From Pseudomonadota bacterium (GTDB lineage Bacteria; Myxococcota; Bradymonadia; UBA4248), in NCBI GenBank assembly GCA_017629415.1, contig JAGBXG010000223.1, positions 1-12,411 of the forward strand: a DNA stretch of 12,411 nt. The letters run 5' to 3'. Below the pieces are notes generated by a model, which was not told the origin of the DNA, ran no database searches, and saw only the letters and a list, made by a program, of their open reading frames with translations. The position numbers and the translations under genes were made by a program. Every line of letters begins with the position of its first letter. The stretch's first letter is position 1. Shown piece after piece: positions 6,174-12,411 of the stretch.

Positions 6174-8093
6174 ATGAGTGACAGTTATTCAGCAAAAGAT
6201 ATAGAAATTCTCGAAGGCCTCGAAGCCGTACGCCTGCGCCCAGGTATGTACATCTGCTCAACCGATAAATCCGGTCTGCATCACCTGCTGTGGGAAATCC
6301 TCGACAATGCCATTGACGAAGCCATGAATGGCTATGCCAAACGCATTCAGGTGACATTGCATTCAGACGGATGCTCCATGACTGTCCGCGATGACGGACG
6401 CGGCATCCCCGTCGATGAACATCCCATCGCCAAAGAAAGTGTTCTGCAGGTCATCCTTACACGCCTGCATGCCGGCGGTAAATTCAGCAGCAACAATTAT
6501 AAAACTTCCGGCGGCCTCCACGGTGTCGGCTCTAGTGTCGTCAATGCTCTCAGCGTCGATTTCCGCGTCAAAGTCCAACGTGATGGCGGCATCTTCGAAC
6601 AAAGATATTGTCAAGGGGTTCCACAAACCCAAGTCACACGTACAGGAAACAGCCGACTGACAGGCACACAAATCTTTTTCCGCCCAGATCCCGAAATCTT
6701 TCCCACCGTTAAATTCGATACAGAACTCATCCGAGAACGCCTCGAAATCAAGGCTTATCTCATCAGCGGCCTCGAAATCACTTACGACGACCGCGTCAAC
6801 GGCACCAACGAAACCTTCTGTTATGCCGGCGGACTCAAAGACCTCATCGGACACCTCGTCGAAGGGGCCAACACAGAAATGATTCAAAGTGAACCCTGTA
6901 CCATGAGCCGCGACGATGCCGGACAAGGACGCTTTGATATCGCCTTCTGCTGGTGCGATAAAAATAGAGAAATCACACACAGCTTCGTCAATGCCATCCC
7001 TACCCCAGACGGCGGCACACACGAAGGCGCCATGCGCGACGGCATCCAACGTGCCGTCAAAACATATATGGAAACGCATGAACTGATTCCGCGCGGTGTC
7101 GCCATTATGCTCGAAGATATCCGCGAAGGACTCTTTGCCGCCATCAGCCTCTTCATCTCAAATCCCCAATTCCAGGGACAAACCAAAGGAAGACTCGGAA
7201 ACGTCGATATCCGCACATGGATATCCAATGCCGTCAAAAATGAAGCCGAAGCCTTCCTCAATTCACATCCAAAAGCCGGAAAATCTATCGCTGAAAAAAT
7301 TGTTTTGGCCGCCAGAGTACGCCAAGCTGCAAGACAAGCCGCACAAAATGTCATGCAAACAGGCAAATCCTCTAAAAAATTTAATCTCCCCTCAAAATTA
7401 ACCGATTGTTCTTCAGAAAATCCACGCGAACGTGAACTCTTCCTCGTCGAAGGCGATTCCGCAGGCGGTTCGGCCAAACAAGGACGAGATAAACGCATTC
7501 AAGCTGTCCTTCCCCTGCGCGGAAAAGTACAAAACACAGAAACGGCAAGCGCCGGAAAAGTCCTCCAAAATAAAGAACTTTCCGATATCGCCAATGCCCT
7601 CGGATGTTCCATGGGCAAAGATTGCACTCTCGACCACCTCCGTTATCACAAAGTCATCATACTCGCCGATGCCGACAGCGACGGACATCATATTTCAACA
7701 CTGCTTTTGACCTTCTTCTACCGTCATCTGCGCCCCCTCATCGATGCCGGACACGTCTATATCGGACAGCCGCCACTCTTCCGCGTCGATATCGGAAAAA
7801 AAACATATTGGGTACTCGATGAAAAAGAACGCGATGCACTGCTCAAAAAACACAACAAAAAAATTGAAGATGTCCAAATCTCACGTTTCAAAGGACTCGG
7901 CGAAATGATGCCACAAACCCTGTATGACACCACACTTAATCCGGCTACACGACATCTCCTGCGTGTCGAAATTGCACCAGGTGACGAAGAAACCACAGAA
8001 ACTGTCGTCTCCGAACTCATGGGAAACGATCCTAAACCACGTTTCAATTTCGTCATGGCTCATGCCGAAGAAGCCGCAGACCTCGATTTCTAG
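6174..8093 (+). CDS. parE: DNA topoisomerase IV subunit B (ParE-type)
   Basis: This is the ATPase/TOPRIM subunit of a type IIA topoisomerase, which with ParC passes one duplex through another to unlink chromosomes. In 639 residues, the GHKL ATPase comes first: E41 and N45 in WEILDNAIDEA, DDGRGIP (73-79) and GGLHGVG (113-119). The transducer carries QTK (336-338), with K338 reaching ATP. The TOPRIM domain has EGDSAGG (E426), the DADSD acids D499, D501 and D503, and PLRGK (447-451). RFKGLGEM is at 571-578. The short length, without the large GyrB insert, and DADSDGHH rather than DADVDG favour ParE over GyrB. A GyrB role cannot be fully excluded, and no parC is in the window. AAGGA (6161-6165) lies 8 nt before the ATG. 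It is followed by a terminator, so it is probably monocistronic. Confidence 0.88.
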   Translation: MSDSYSAKDIEILEGLEAVRLRPGMYICSTDKSGLHHLLWEILDNAIDEAMNGYAKRIQVTLHSDGCSMTVRDDGRGIPVDEHPIAKESVLQVILTRLHAGGKFSSNNYKTSGGLHGVGSSVVNALSVDFRVKVQRDGGIFEQRYCQGVPQTQVTRTGNSRLTGTQIFFRPDPEIFPTVKFDTELIRERLEIKAYLISGLEITYDDRVNGTNETFCYAGGLKDLIGHLVEGANTEMIQSEPCTMSRDDAGQGRFDIAFCWCDKNREITHSFVNAIPTPDGGTHEGAMRDGIQRAVKTYMETHELIPRGVAIMLEDIREGLFAAISLFISNPQFQGQTKGRLGNVDIRTWISNAVKNEAEAFLNSHPKAGKSIAEKIVLAARVRQAARQAAQNVMQTGKSSKKFNLPSKLTDCSSENPRERELFLVEGDSAGGSAKQGRDKRIQAVLPLRGKVQNTETASAGKVLQNKELSDIANALGCSMGKDCTLDHLRYHKVIILADADSDGHHISTLLLTFFYRHLRPLIDAGHVYIGQPPLFRVDIGKKTYWVLDEKERDALLKKHNKKIEDVQISRFKGLGEMMPQTLYDTTLNPATRHLLRVEIAPGDEETTETVVSELMGNDPKPRFNFVMAHAEEAADLDF

Positions 8094-8094
8094 T

Positions 8095-8126
8095 CACGGC
8101 AAAATTTGCATAATCGTGGCACTTTT
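8095..8126 (+). promoter_or_regulatory. conserved upstream element 1 (candidate activator site)
   Basis: CACGGCAAAATTTGCA (8095-8110), four variable bases plus one, then GTGGCACTTTT (8116-8126). The same two blocks with the same spacing recur at 9465-9496. It contains the 11-bp palindrome GCAAAATTTGC. It begins 195 bp upstream of the -24 GG of the first sigma-54-type promoter, the usual distance for an enhancer-binding-protein site. It lies between the parE stop and the parE terminator. Confidence 0.6.
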
Positions 8127-8137
8127 TTCTGCTCATC

Positions 8138-8162
8138 ACGCGCCCACTCGGCGCGTTTTTTT
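8138..8162 (+). terminator. intrinsic terminator of parE
   Basis: ACGCGCC (8138-8144) and GGCGCGT (8150-8156) form a perfect 7-bp stem with loop CACTC, followed by seven T (8156-8162). It follows the parE stop by 45 nt. The next 120 nt up to the sigma-54-type promoter are A-rich and hold nothing else recognisable. Confidence 0.85.
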
Positions 8163-8288
8163 ATCATAAATTCATAACAGCAAAAATTTCACAAACGACA
8201 AACTCATAAACAACGGCAAAACAGACAAAAAAGACACAAACGCCATCAAAATAACCCTATTGATGCTCTCTGATGAAATTTAAATTCT

Positions 8289-8304
8289 TGGCACATATTC
8301 TGCA
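8289..8304 (+). promoter_or_regulatory. sigma-54 (-24/-12) promoter of first barrel gene
   Basis: TGGCACATATTCTGCA fits the RpoN consensus TGGCAC-N5-TTGCW, with the invariant GG at 8290-8291 and GC at 8302-8303 exactly 12 nt apart. Transcription should begin near 8315, leaving a leader of about 66 nt with a small GGTCA-gga-TGACC hairpin (8329-8341). Such promoters need an ATP-dependent activator bound upstream. Confidence 0.75.
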
Positions 8305-8380
8305 TTAACTCAAACCAGGAAAAATATCGGTCAGGATGACCCTAAAAGAAAACAAATCCTAAACTGAAGGAGAAAATATC

Positions 8381-9172
8381 ATGTCGAAACTGAATGCTTG
8401 TTTACTCGCTGGTGCTTTAACACTTCTTCCGGCCAGTGCCATGGCCGAAATCTCACTCGCCGATATGGTCGAACTCGACGCTTCTCTGAGCATTGATGAA
8501 TCTTTAGATTTCGATCTCAACAATGACGCCGATATCGCAAGAGGTCGCGGTCCTGTCCGACCCTCTCATCATGGTCATGCAGCACCTCCGCCTCAACGAC
8601 ATACCAAAACCGTCACGCGCTATCGTACAAACGTCCGTCCGCGCAGAGTCGTGCGCCCCGTCGTCGTCGTTGAACAGCACTCCACCGTTGTCGTCGATAC
8701 CACTCCTTCAACCTACGTCCCCAAAGTCGGCTCCACCTTCGGTTTAGGTGTTCGCGGTCTCGGTATCTTCCCAGGCATTGGCACTAATTCAGAGACAGAT
8801 TGGGGATTTGGCTATTATTTAAAATGGCGTCCTTCACGTTGGGTTTCGCTCGAATTCATCAACGATTTTATTTTCAATAGCAATGAGGATTACAAAATTC
8901 CTTTCGTCTTTGGGCTCCGTGGACACATCTTCGACTACGGTTCGCTTGATGTCTATGCTGTCGCCGCTGTTACCGCAACGATGGAAGATTATGACTATGA
9001 ATACTCGGAGTATATTGGCGGTCAATTCGGTGGCGGTGTCAGCATCCTGCTCGGCGCCTTCGAACTCGGCGTTGATGTCCGTTACACCATAGACAATGGT
9101 TATAAGGGATATCATGAAGACGATACAAAACACGGCGTATTGTTCAGCTTGAACCTCGGTCTTGGCTTCTAA
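8381..9172 (+). CDS. predicted outer-membrane beta-barrel protein, paralog 1
   Basis: A 263-residue exported protein I cannot place in a named family. A signal peptide (SKLNACLLAGALTLLPASAMA) ends with AMA, so cleavage is expected after A22. The mature protein starts with an acidic stretch (28-51), then an Arg/His/Pro-rich linker (54-105, with five His). A region of about 145 residues follows with alternating aromatic/hydrophobic strands, which I count as eight: near 118-130, 141-151, 153-166, 172-183, 188-202, 211-224, 227-238 and 251-263. It ends in Phe, the usual outer-membrane barrel signal. An eight-stranded, OmpA/OmpW-sized barrel is inferred. GAAGGAG sits 8 nt before the ATG. It is expressed from its own sigma-54-type promoter and has its own terminator. 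It is a clear paralog of the gene at 9750; signal and barrel are conserved, the linker is not. Confidence 0.85.
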   Translation: MSKLNACLLAGALTLLPASAMAEISLADMVELDASLSIDESLDFDLNNDADIARGRGPVRPSHHGHAAPPPQRHTKTVTRYRTNVRPRRVVRPVVVVEQHSTVVVDTTPSTYVPKVGSTFGLGVRGLGIFPGIGTNSETDWGFGYYLKWRPSRWVSLEFINDFIFNSNEDYKIPFVFGLRGHIFDYGSLDVYAVAAVTATMEDYDYEYSEYIGGQFGGGVSILLGAFELGVDVRYTIDNGYKGYHEDDTKHGVLFSLNLGLGF

Positions 9173-9195
9173 ACGCTGACAGCTTTTTAAACCTT

Positions 9196-9229
9196 AAGCG
9201 CGTTTCTAACAGAGACGCGCTTTTTTTTT
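9196..9229 (+). terminator. intrinsic terminator of paralog 1
   Basis: AAGCGCGTTTCT (9196-9207) and AGAGACGCGCTT form a 12-bp stem with one G-T wobble and loop AAC, running into a nine-base T tract (9221-9229). It begins 24 nt after the stop codon. Confidence 0.9.
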
Positions 9230-9236
9230 GCACCCT

Positions 9237-9256
9237 GCTATGGCACAGCCATACGC
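9237..9256. repeat. short REP-like palindrome
   Basis: GCTATGGC (9237-9244) pairs with GCCATA (9248-9253) and GC (9255-9256), leaving C9254 unpaired. The right flank, GCACAGAAAA, is identical to that of the element at 10610-10645, while the left flank resembles that of 10579-10609, as if it were a recombinant or decayed member. The remaining DNA to 9464 shows no gene. Confidence 0.55.
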
Positions 9257-9464
9257 ACAGAAAAAATTTCTCACGACTGCTGCCATTCTCCACAATGCGG
9301 AAAAAACCTGATGCACTGCGCTCATTAAAGCAAACACAAGTGCCTGCCCTGATTTCTCGAAATCACATCCATTCTGCAGCAAAATAACATCAACAATCAG
9401 CACCGCCAAACCTACACCCCCGTAAGTCCTCAAGCTGAATTCCAAGCCGCTTTTGAGTTTTCGG

Positions 9465-9496
9465 CACGGCAAAATTTGCAATCTTGTGGCACTTTT
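9465..9496 (+). promoter_or_regulatory. conserved upstream element 2 (candidate activator site)
   Basis: CACGGCAAAATTTGCA (9465-9480) and GTGGCACTTTT (9486-9496) repeat the element at 8095-8126 with unchanged spacing; only the bases between the blocks differ. It begins 193 bp upstream of the -24 GG of the second sigma-54-type promoter. Its conservation amid otherwise different flanks is the main argument that it is functional. Confidence 0.6.
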
Positions 9497-9600
9497 CTCC
9501 ATTTATGCCCCCACTTCTGATACAGATTTCGTCACAAATCATCATCCACCCCAAAGAATAATTGAAAATTAACACAACAAACGTCTTAAACACATCCACC

Positions 9601-9630
9601 CACACAAACCCACACAAAACCACACAAAGT
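9601..9630 (+). repeat. three 10-bp tandem CACACAAA units
   Basis: CACACAAACC, CACACAAAAC and CACACAAAGT follow one another exactly in a 10-bp period. They lie between the upstream element and the sigma-54-type promoter, where DNA looping must occur. The period matches one helical turn. The first promoter region has only scattered similar motifs (GACACAAA near 8234). Confidence 0.6.
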
Positions 9631-9656
9631 TTCTCCCGACATCGACAACAAAGTCT

Positions 9657-9672
9657 TGGCACAAATCATGCT
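9657..9672 (+). promoter_or_regulatory. sigma-54 (-24/-12) promoter of second barrel gene
   Basis: TGGCACAAATCATGCT matches the RpoN consensus, with GG at 9658-9659 and GC at 9670-9671. The predicted start near 9683 leaves a 67-nt leader, within a base or two of the first copy. A weak GGGA/TCCC hairpin (9697-9712) lies in the leader, comparable in place to the one in the first copy. Confidence 0.75.
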
Positions 9673-9749
9673 TTTAGCTCATTTCAAGAGAAAACTGGGA
9701 CAGTTCGCTCCCGCCCTCAAGAAATACCTCAATCGAAGGAGAAACCATC

Positions 9750-10529
9750 ATGTCGAAACTCAATGCTTTATTACTCGCCAGTGCACTAACCCTTCTTCCG
9801 GCCAGTGCTATGGCTGAAATATCTCTTTCGGATATGAGCGATCTCGATGCATTGCAAAGCATGAACGAATTCCTCGCACTCGATTTCCAAAATACCAGCA
9901 CCTTTGCAAGAGGTAACCCTCACCATGCAGATCGTCCACGTCATGAACACCCAAACAGGCACCATCACACAAACTTCCGTCCAAGAAGACCGCACCACGT
10001 CGTCGTTGAACATCACGATGTCGTTGAATATGACTACATCGTCGAAGATCCAGCATACGGCTACACCCCTGACACCCCTGAATTCGGTTATGTCTATGGC
10101 TTAGGCCTCCGCGGTGCCGGCTTAAAAAGCTACGAAGACGAAGATGTCATCTTCTGGGGAGGCGGATGGTATTTCAAATATCGTCCTGTACGCTGGATTT
10201 CATTCGAAGTCGTCAACGATTTCCTTTTCACAAGTGAGGGGGATTACAAAATTCCTATAGCCTTTGGTCTTCGTGGACATATTTTTGATTACGGTTCGCT
10301 TGATGTCTATGGTGTTGCCGCATTAACGACTACATTGACAGATGGCGATGACGGAACCCCATTTGATACGTTAATGGGCGGACAATTCGGTGCCGGTATC
10401 AGCATTTTCCTCAGTGCCTTCGAACTCGGCGTGGATGTTCGCTATACACTTGATGCTAACATCATGGAAGGCAATGTCGAACACGGCATCCTATTTAGCT
10501 TGAACCTCGGATTCGGCTTCAATCCTTGA
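9750..10529 (+). CDS. predicted outer-membrane beta-barrel protein, paralog 2, His-rich
   Basis: A 259-residue paralog of the preceding protein, separated from it by its own promoter and terminators. The signal peptide is nearly identical and ends AMA at residue 22. The linker at 55-100 is strikingly His-rich: 11 His between residues 58 and 89, including HHH (71-73) and three HH pairs, mixed with Arg and Pro. It is followed by an acidic/Tyr stretch (90-112). Residues 113-257 form the predicted eight-stranded barrel; GDYKIP (164-169), FGLRGHIFDYGSLDVY (172-187) and AFELGVDVRYT (223-233) are almost the same as in paralog 1. The chain ends GFGFNP, two residues past the terminal Phe. GAAGGAG lies 8 nt before the ATG. 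Metal or polyanion binding by the linker is possible but is inference only. Confidence 0.85.
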   Translation: MSKLNALLLASALTLLPASAMAEISLSDMSDLDALQSMNEFLALDFQNTSTFARGNPHHADRPRHEHPNRHHHTNFRPRRPHHVVVEHHDVVEYDYIVEDPAYGYTPDTPEFGYVYGLGLRGAGLKSYEDEDVIFWGGGWYFKYRPVRWISFEVVNDFLFTSEGDYKIPIAFGLRGHIFDYGSLDVYGVAALTTTLTDGDDGTPFDTLMGGQFGAGISIFLSAFELGVDVRYTLDANIMEGNVEHGILFSLNLGFGFNP

Positions 10530-10543
10530 TATCCATACCCATC

Positions 10544-10574
10544 AGCGCGTTTCAAACAAAGACGCGCTTTTTTT
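10544..10574 (+). terminator. intrinsic terminator of paralog 2
   Basis: AGCGCGT (10544-10550) pairs with ACGCGCT (10562-10568), followed by seven T. The arms resemble those after paralog 1, consistent with descent from one duplicated unit. Confidence 0.85.
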
Positions 10575-10578
10575 ATGT

Positions 10579-10609
10579 GCCCTGCTATGGCTTGCGCCAT
10601 ACGCAGGGC
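10579..10609. repeat. REP-like palindrome, 13-bp stem
   Basis: GCCCTGCTATGGC (10579-10591) pairs with GCCATA (10596-10601) and GCAGGGC (10603-10609), leaving C10602 unpaired. The loop is TTGC. It is the first of two adjacent members of the family, tail to tail between paralog 2 and clpB. Confidence 0.75.
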
Positions 10610-10645
10610 TTTTCTGTGCTATGGCTGCGCCATACGCACAGAAAA
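10610..10645. repeat. REP-like palindrome, 16-bp stem
   Basis: TTTTCTGTGC-TATGGC (10610-10625) pairs with GCCATA (10629-10634) and GCACAGAAAA (10636-10645), with C10635 unpaired and loop TGC. This is the longest stem in the window and abuts the previous element with no gap. Read on either strand it ends in a short A- or T-run, so it may also help end clpB transcription. Confidence 0.75.
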
Positions 10646-10670
10646 GAATGCAAGTCCCCATGGTGAGTTT

Positions 10671-10690
10671 CAAGGGGCTTGAGCCCCTTG
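10671..10690. repeat. CAAGGGGCT/AGCCCCTTG hairpin near the clpB end
   Basis: A perfect 9-bp stem with a 2-nt loop, nested inside a wider inverted repeat (TGGTGAG at 10661-10667 and CTCACCA at 10710-10716). It lies about 36 nt past the clpB stop, where a terminator is expected, but lacks a T-run on the clpB strand. Confidence 0.55.
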
Positions 10691-10725
10691 GCATGGTGTG
10701 GGGCAAAGCCTCACCAAAACTCCCC

Positions 10726-12411
10726 TTATGCTTTGCGACCGAAGGTTAAGGCTGTTTCGCCTTCGTGCCAAGTTGCCGTAATGACGGCACCTTCGGGATA
10801 ATCTTCCGAGAGCAGGAGGGTTGAAAGTGGCTCTTGGATATAATCGATGATGGCTTTTTGGATGGGACGCGCACCAAATTCGGGCTGATAACCGGCATCC
10901 ACGAGGAAATCTTCGGCAGCTTTGTCGATTTCGAGCTTGAGACCACGACCGGCAAGCAGCTTATGAATACGTTTCATCTTGAGCCCGAGAATGCTGCGGA
11001 TATTCTCCTTAGACAGAGAATTGAAGATGATTTTGCCATCGATACGACCGAGGAATTCGGGACGGAAATGACCTTCCAGGGCTTCCATCACCTTGGTTTT
11101 CATCATTGCATGATCTGTACGGATATATTCGAGGATATAACGTGCACCCAAGTTACTCGTCATCACGACAATGGTATTTTTAAAGTCTACGACCTGACCT
11201 TTGGAGTCTGTCAGACGACCATCATCGAGCAGCTGCAAGAGAATGTTAAACGTATCAGGGTGAGCTTTTTCGACTTCGTCAAAGAGCACAACAGCATAAG
11301 GTTTTTCCATGATGGCATTGGTGAGCACACCGCCGTCTTCGTGACCAACATAGCCAGGAGGCGAACCAATGAGCTTCACAGCCGCATGTTTTTCCATATA
11401 TTCGCTCATGTCCAAACGGACGATGGCGGATTCATCGTCGAACAGGAATTCAGCCAAAGCCTTGGCAAGCTCGGTTTTGCCGCAGCCGGACGGCCCGAGG
11501 AAAATGAAGCTGCCAATGGGACGGTTGGGATCCTGAAGACCAGTGCGCGAACGGCGAACCGCAGAGGCAATCTGCTTGACGGCATGATCCTGACCAATCA
11601 CGCGTTTGCCAAGGTTGTCTTCGATGGCAAGGATCTTGGCTTTTTCGTCTTCCATCATCTTGGATACGGGAATACCGGTCCATGTCGCGACAGTATCGGC
11701 GATTTCATTGGGACCCACAGACGATTTCACGAGACGCGGTTTGCCGTCCATGCGAGCTTCGAGAGACTTGAGATTGGACTGAAGATCGAGAAGACGGCCA
11801 TAGCGAATGTTTTGTTCACCAACGATATCGCCACGCTGACGGCATTGTTCCATGTCTGCGGTGGCACGTTCAATGGCACTCTTGATTGCCGTAATTTCGG
11901 CAATCGCTTCTTTTTCAGCTTTCCATTGGCGTTTGAAGTTTTCAAGTTCTTCCATTTTGATGCGAAGTTCATTTTCCAGCTCGACCCGGCGCTGGGCATC
12001 CACAGCAGACTGTGATTTGGCCAATGCCGAAAGTTCGGTGCGAATTTCGCCAATGCGATCGTTAATCTTTTCCCCAGCTTCGGGGATAGAATCGAGTTCC
12101 ATGCGCACTTTGCCAGCCGCTTCGTCAATGAGATCAACGGCTTTATCAGGCAAAAAGCGAGTGGTCAGATAACGTTTGGACTGTGCCACGGCTGCCGATA
12201 CGGCTTCATCGGTAATGGGGACGCCATGATGAACTTCATAAATCGATTTAATCCCCAGCAACATGCGTGTGGCTTGTTCTACAGTCGGTTCTTCGACAGA
12301 AAGCACATGGAAAATGCGATCACAGATCGGTTTATCATCAAAGACTTTTTTCTGATCTTTGCTGCTGGCAGTTGTAATCACCATCAGTTCCCCGCGCGTG
12401 AGGCGCGGTTC
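10726..12411 (-). CDS. clpB: disaggregase chaperone ClpB, C-terminal part (runs off the window)
   Basis: ClpB is a hexameric AAA+ chaperone that, with DnaK, pulls proteins out of aggregates. 561 codons are visible; the family's usual ~860 residues imply about 300 missing beyond the right edge, including the first Walker A. Counting from the first visible residue: the end of ATPase domain 1 with RFLPDKAVDLIDEAA (85-99); a full-length coiled-coil middle domain (about 119-234), which separates ClpB from ClpA/ClpC; WTGIPVSKMM; then domain 2 with Walker A GPSGCGKT (306-313), pore loop GYVG, Walker B LFDE (D378, E379), sensor TSNLG and RPEFLGRID. The C-terminal small domain has GARPIQKAI. Odd: in domain 1 the usual GATT sensor reads TTAS, and ERRF reads DRIF (31-34). 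The apparent internal ATG at 12384 is not the true start. Confidence 0.93.
   Translation of the reverse strand, partial: EPRLTRGELMVITTASSKDQKKVFDDKPICDRIFHVLSVEEPTVEQATRMLLGIKSIYEVHHGVPITDEAVSAAVAQSKRYLTTRFLPDKAVDLIDEAAGKVRMELDSIPEAGEKINDRIGEIRTELSALAKSQSAVDAQRRVELENELRIKMEELENFKRQWKAEKEAIAEITAIKSAIERATADMEQCRQRGDIVGEQNIRYGRLLDLQSNLKSLEARMDGKPRLVKSSVGPNEIADTVATWTGIPVSKMMEDEKAKILAIEDNLGKRVIGQDHAVKQIASAVRRSRTGLQDPNRPIGSFIFLGPSGCGKTELAKALAEFLFDDESAIVRLDMSEYMEKHAAVKLIGSPPGYVGHEDGGVLTNAIMEKPYAVVLFDEVEKAHPDTFNILLQLLDDGRLTDSKGQVVDFKNTIVVMTSNLGARYILEYIRTDHAMMKTKVMEALEGHFRPEFLGRIDGKIIFNSLSKENIRSILGLKMKRIHKLLAGRGLKLEIDKAAEDFLVDAGYQPEFGARPIQKAIIDYIQEPLSTLLLSEDYPEGAVITATWHEGETALTFGRKA

Noticed and set aside
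6363..7079. 238-codon minus-strand open frame
   Set aside because: Antisense to the parE ATPase and transducer region; no motif, and composition explained by parE codon use.
9206..9502. 98-codon minus-strand open frame between the barrel genes, mildly hydrophobic
   Set aside because: It begins in the conserved upstream element and runs through the terminator of paralog 1. No ribosome site or family similarity supports it.
10834..12015. 393-codon plus-strand open frame
   Set aside because: It lies wholly antisense to clpB, whose strand shows a clear conserved protein. The product is Phe/His-rich without recognisable motifs, as expected for a shadow frame.

Overview
The window is typical chromosomal DNA of a Gram-negative (diderm) bacterium. 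The evidence is two secreted proteins that look like outer-membrane barrels, ending in or near a terminal Phe, plus well-placed Shine-Dalgarno sites and housekeeping genes for protein quality control and DNA topology. The topoisomerase subunit resembles ParE proteins of the delta-proteobacterial/myxobacterial kind, and -24/-12 (sigma-54) promoters fit that group. The lineage is still only a guess from remembered similarity.

Layout, left to right. Positions 1-344 hold no supported gene but are full of palindromes and a 24-bp direct repeat. A HAD-superfamily hydrolase (345-1130, minus) diverges from a DUF434/DUF5616-type protein (1380-2126, plus). That gene converges on a PfkB-family sugar kinase (2194-3135, minus). 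After a palindrome-rich gap come lon (3509-5959, plus), another palindrome-rich gap, and parE (6174-8093, plus). Two tandem paralogous predicted outer-membrane proteins follow (8381-9172 and 9750-10529, plus). The window ends in the C-terminal two thirds of clpB (10726-12411, minus), which runs off the right edge.

The most interesting region is 8095-10574. Each paralogous membrane-protein gene has a near-consensus sigma-54 promoter (GG at -24, GC at -12). Each also has a conserved ~32-bp element starting 193-195 bp upstream of the -24 GG, where an enhancer-binding activator would sit. Most of the surrounding non-coding DNA differs between the two copies, so these islands look selectively conserved. 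The proteins share a signal peptide and a predicted eight-stranded barrel, joined by a rapidly diverging Arg/His-rich linker.

The second pattern is a family of intergenic palindromes at 146-180, 3295-3325, 6071-6098, 9237-9256, 10579-10609 and 10610-10645. All share one design: a TAT...ATA stem with GC-rich flanks and extra unpaired bases at the same place on one arm, a single G or C in five of the six. They resemble REP-type elements. Lon and ClpB are independent proteostasis genes here, not an operon, and no mobile-element gene or CRISPR array was found.
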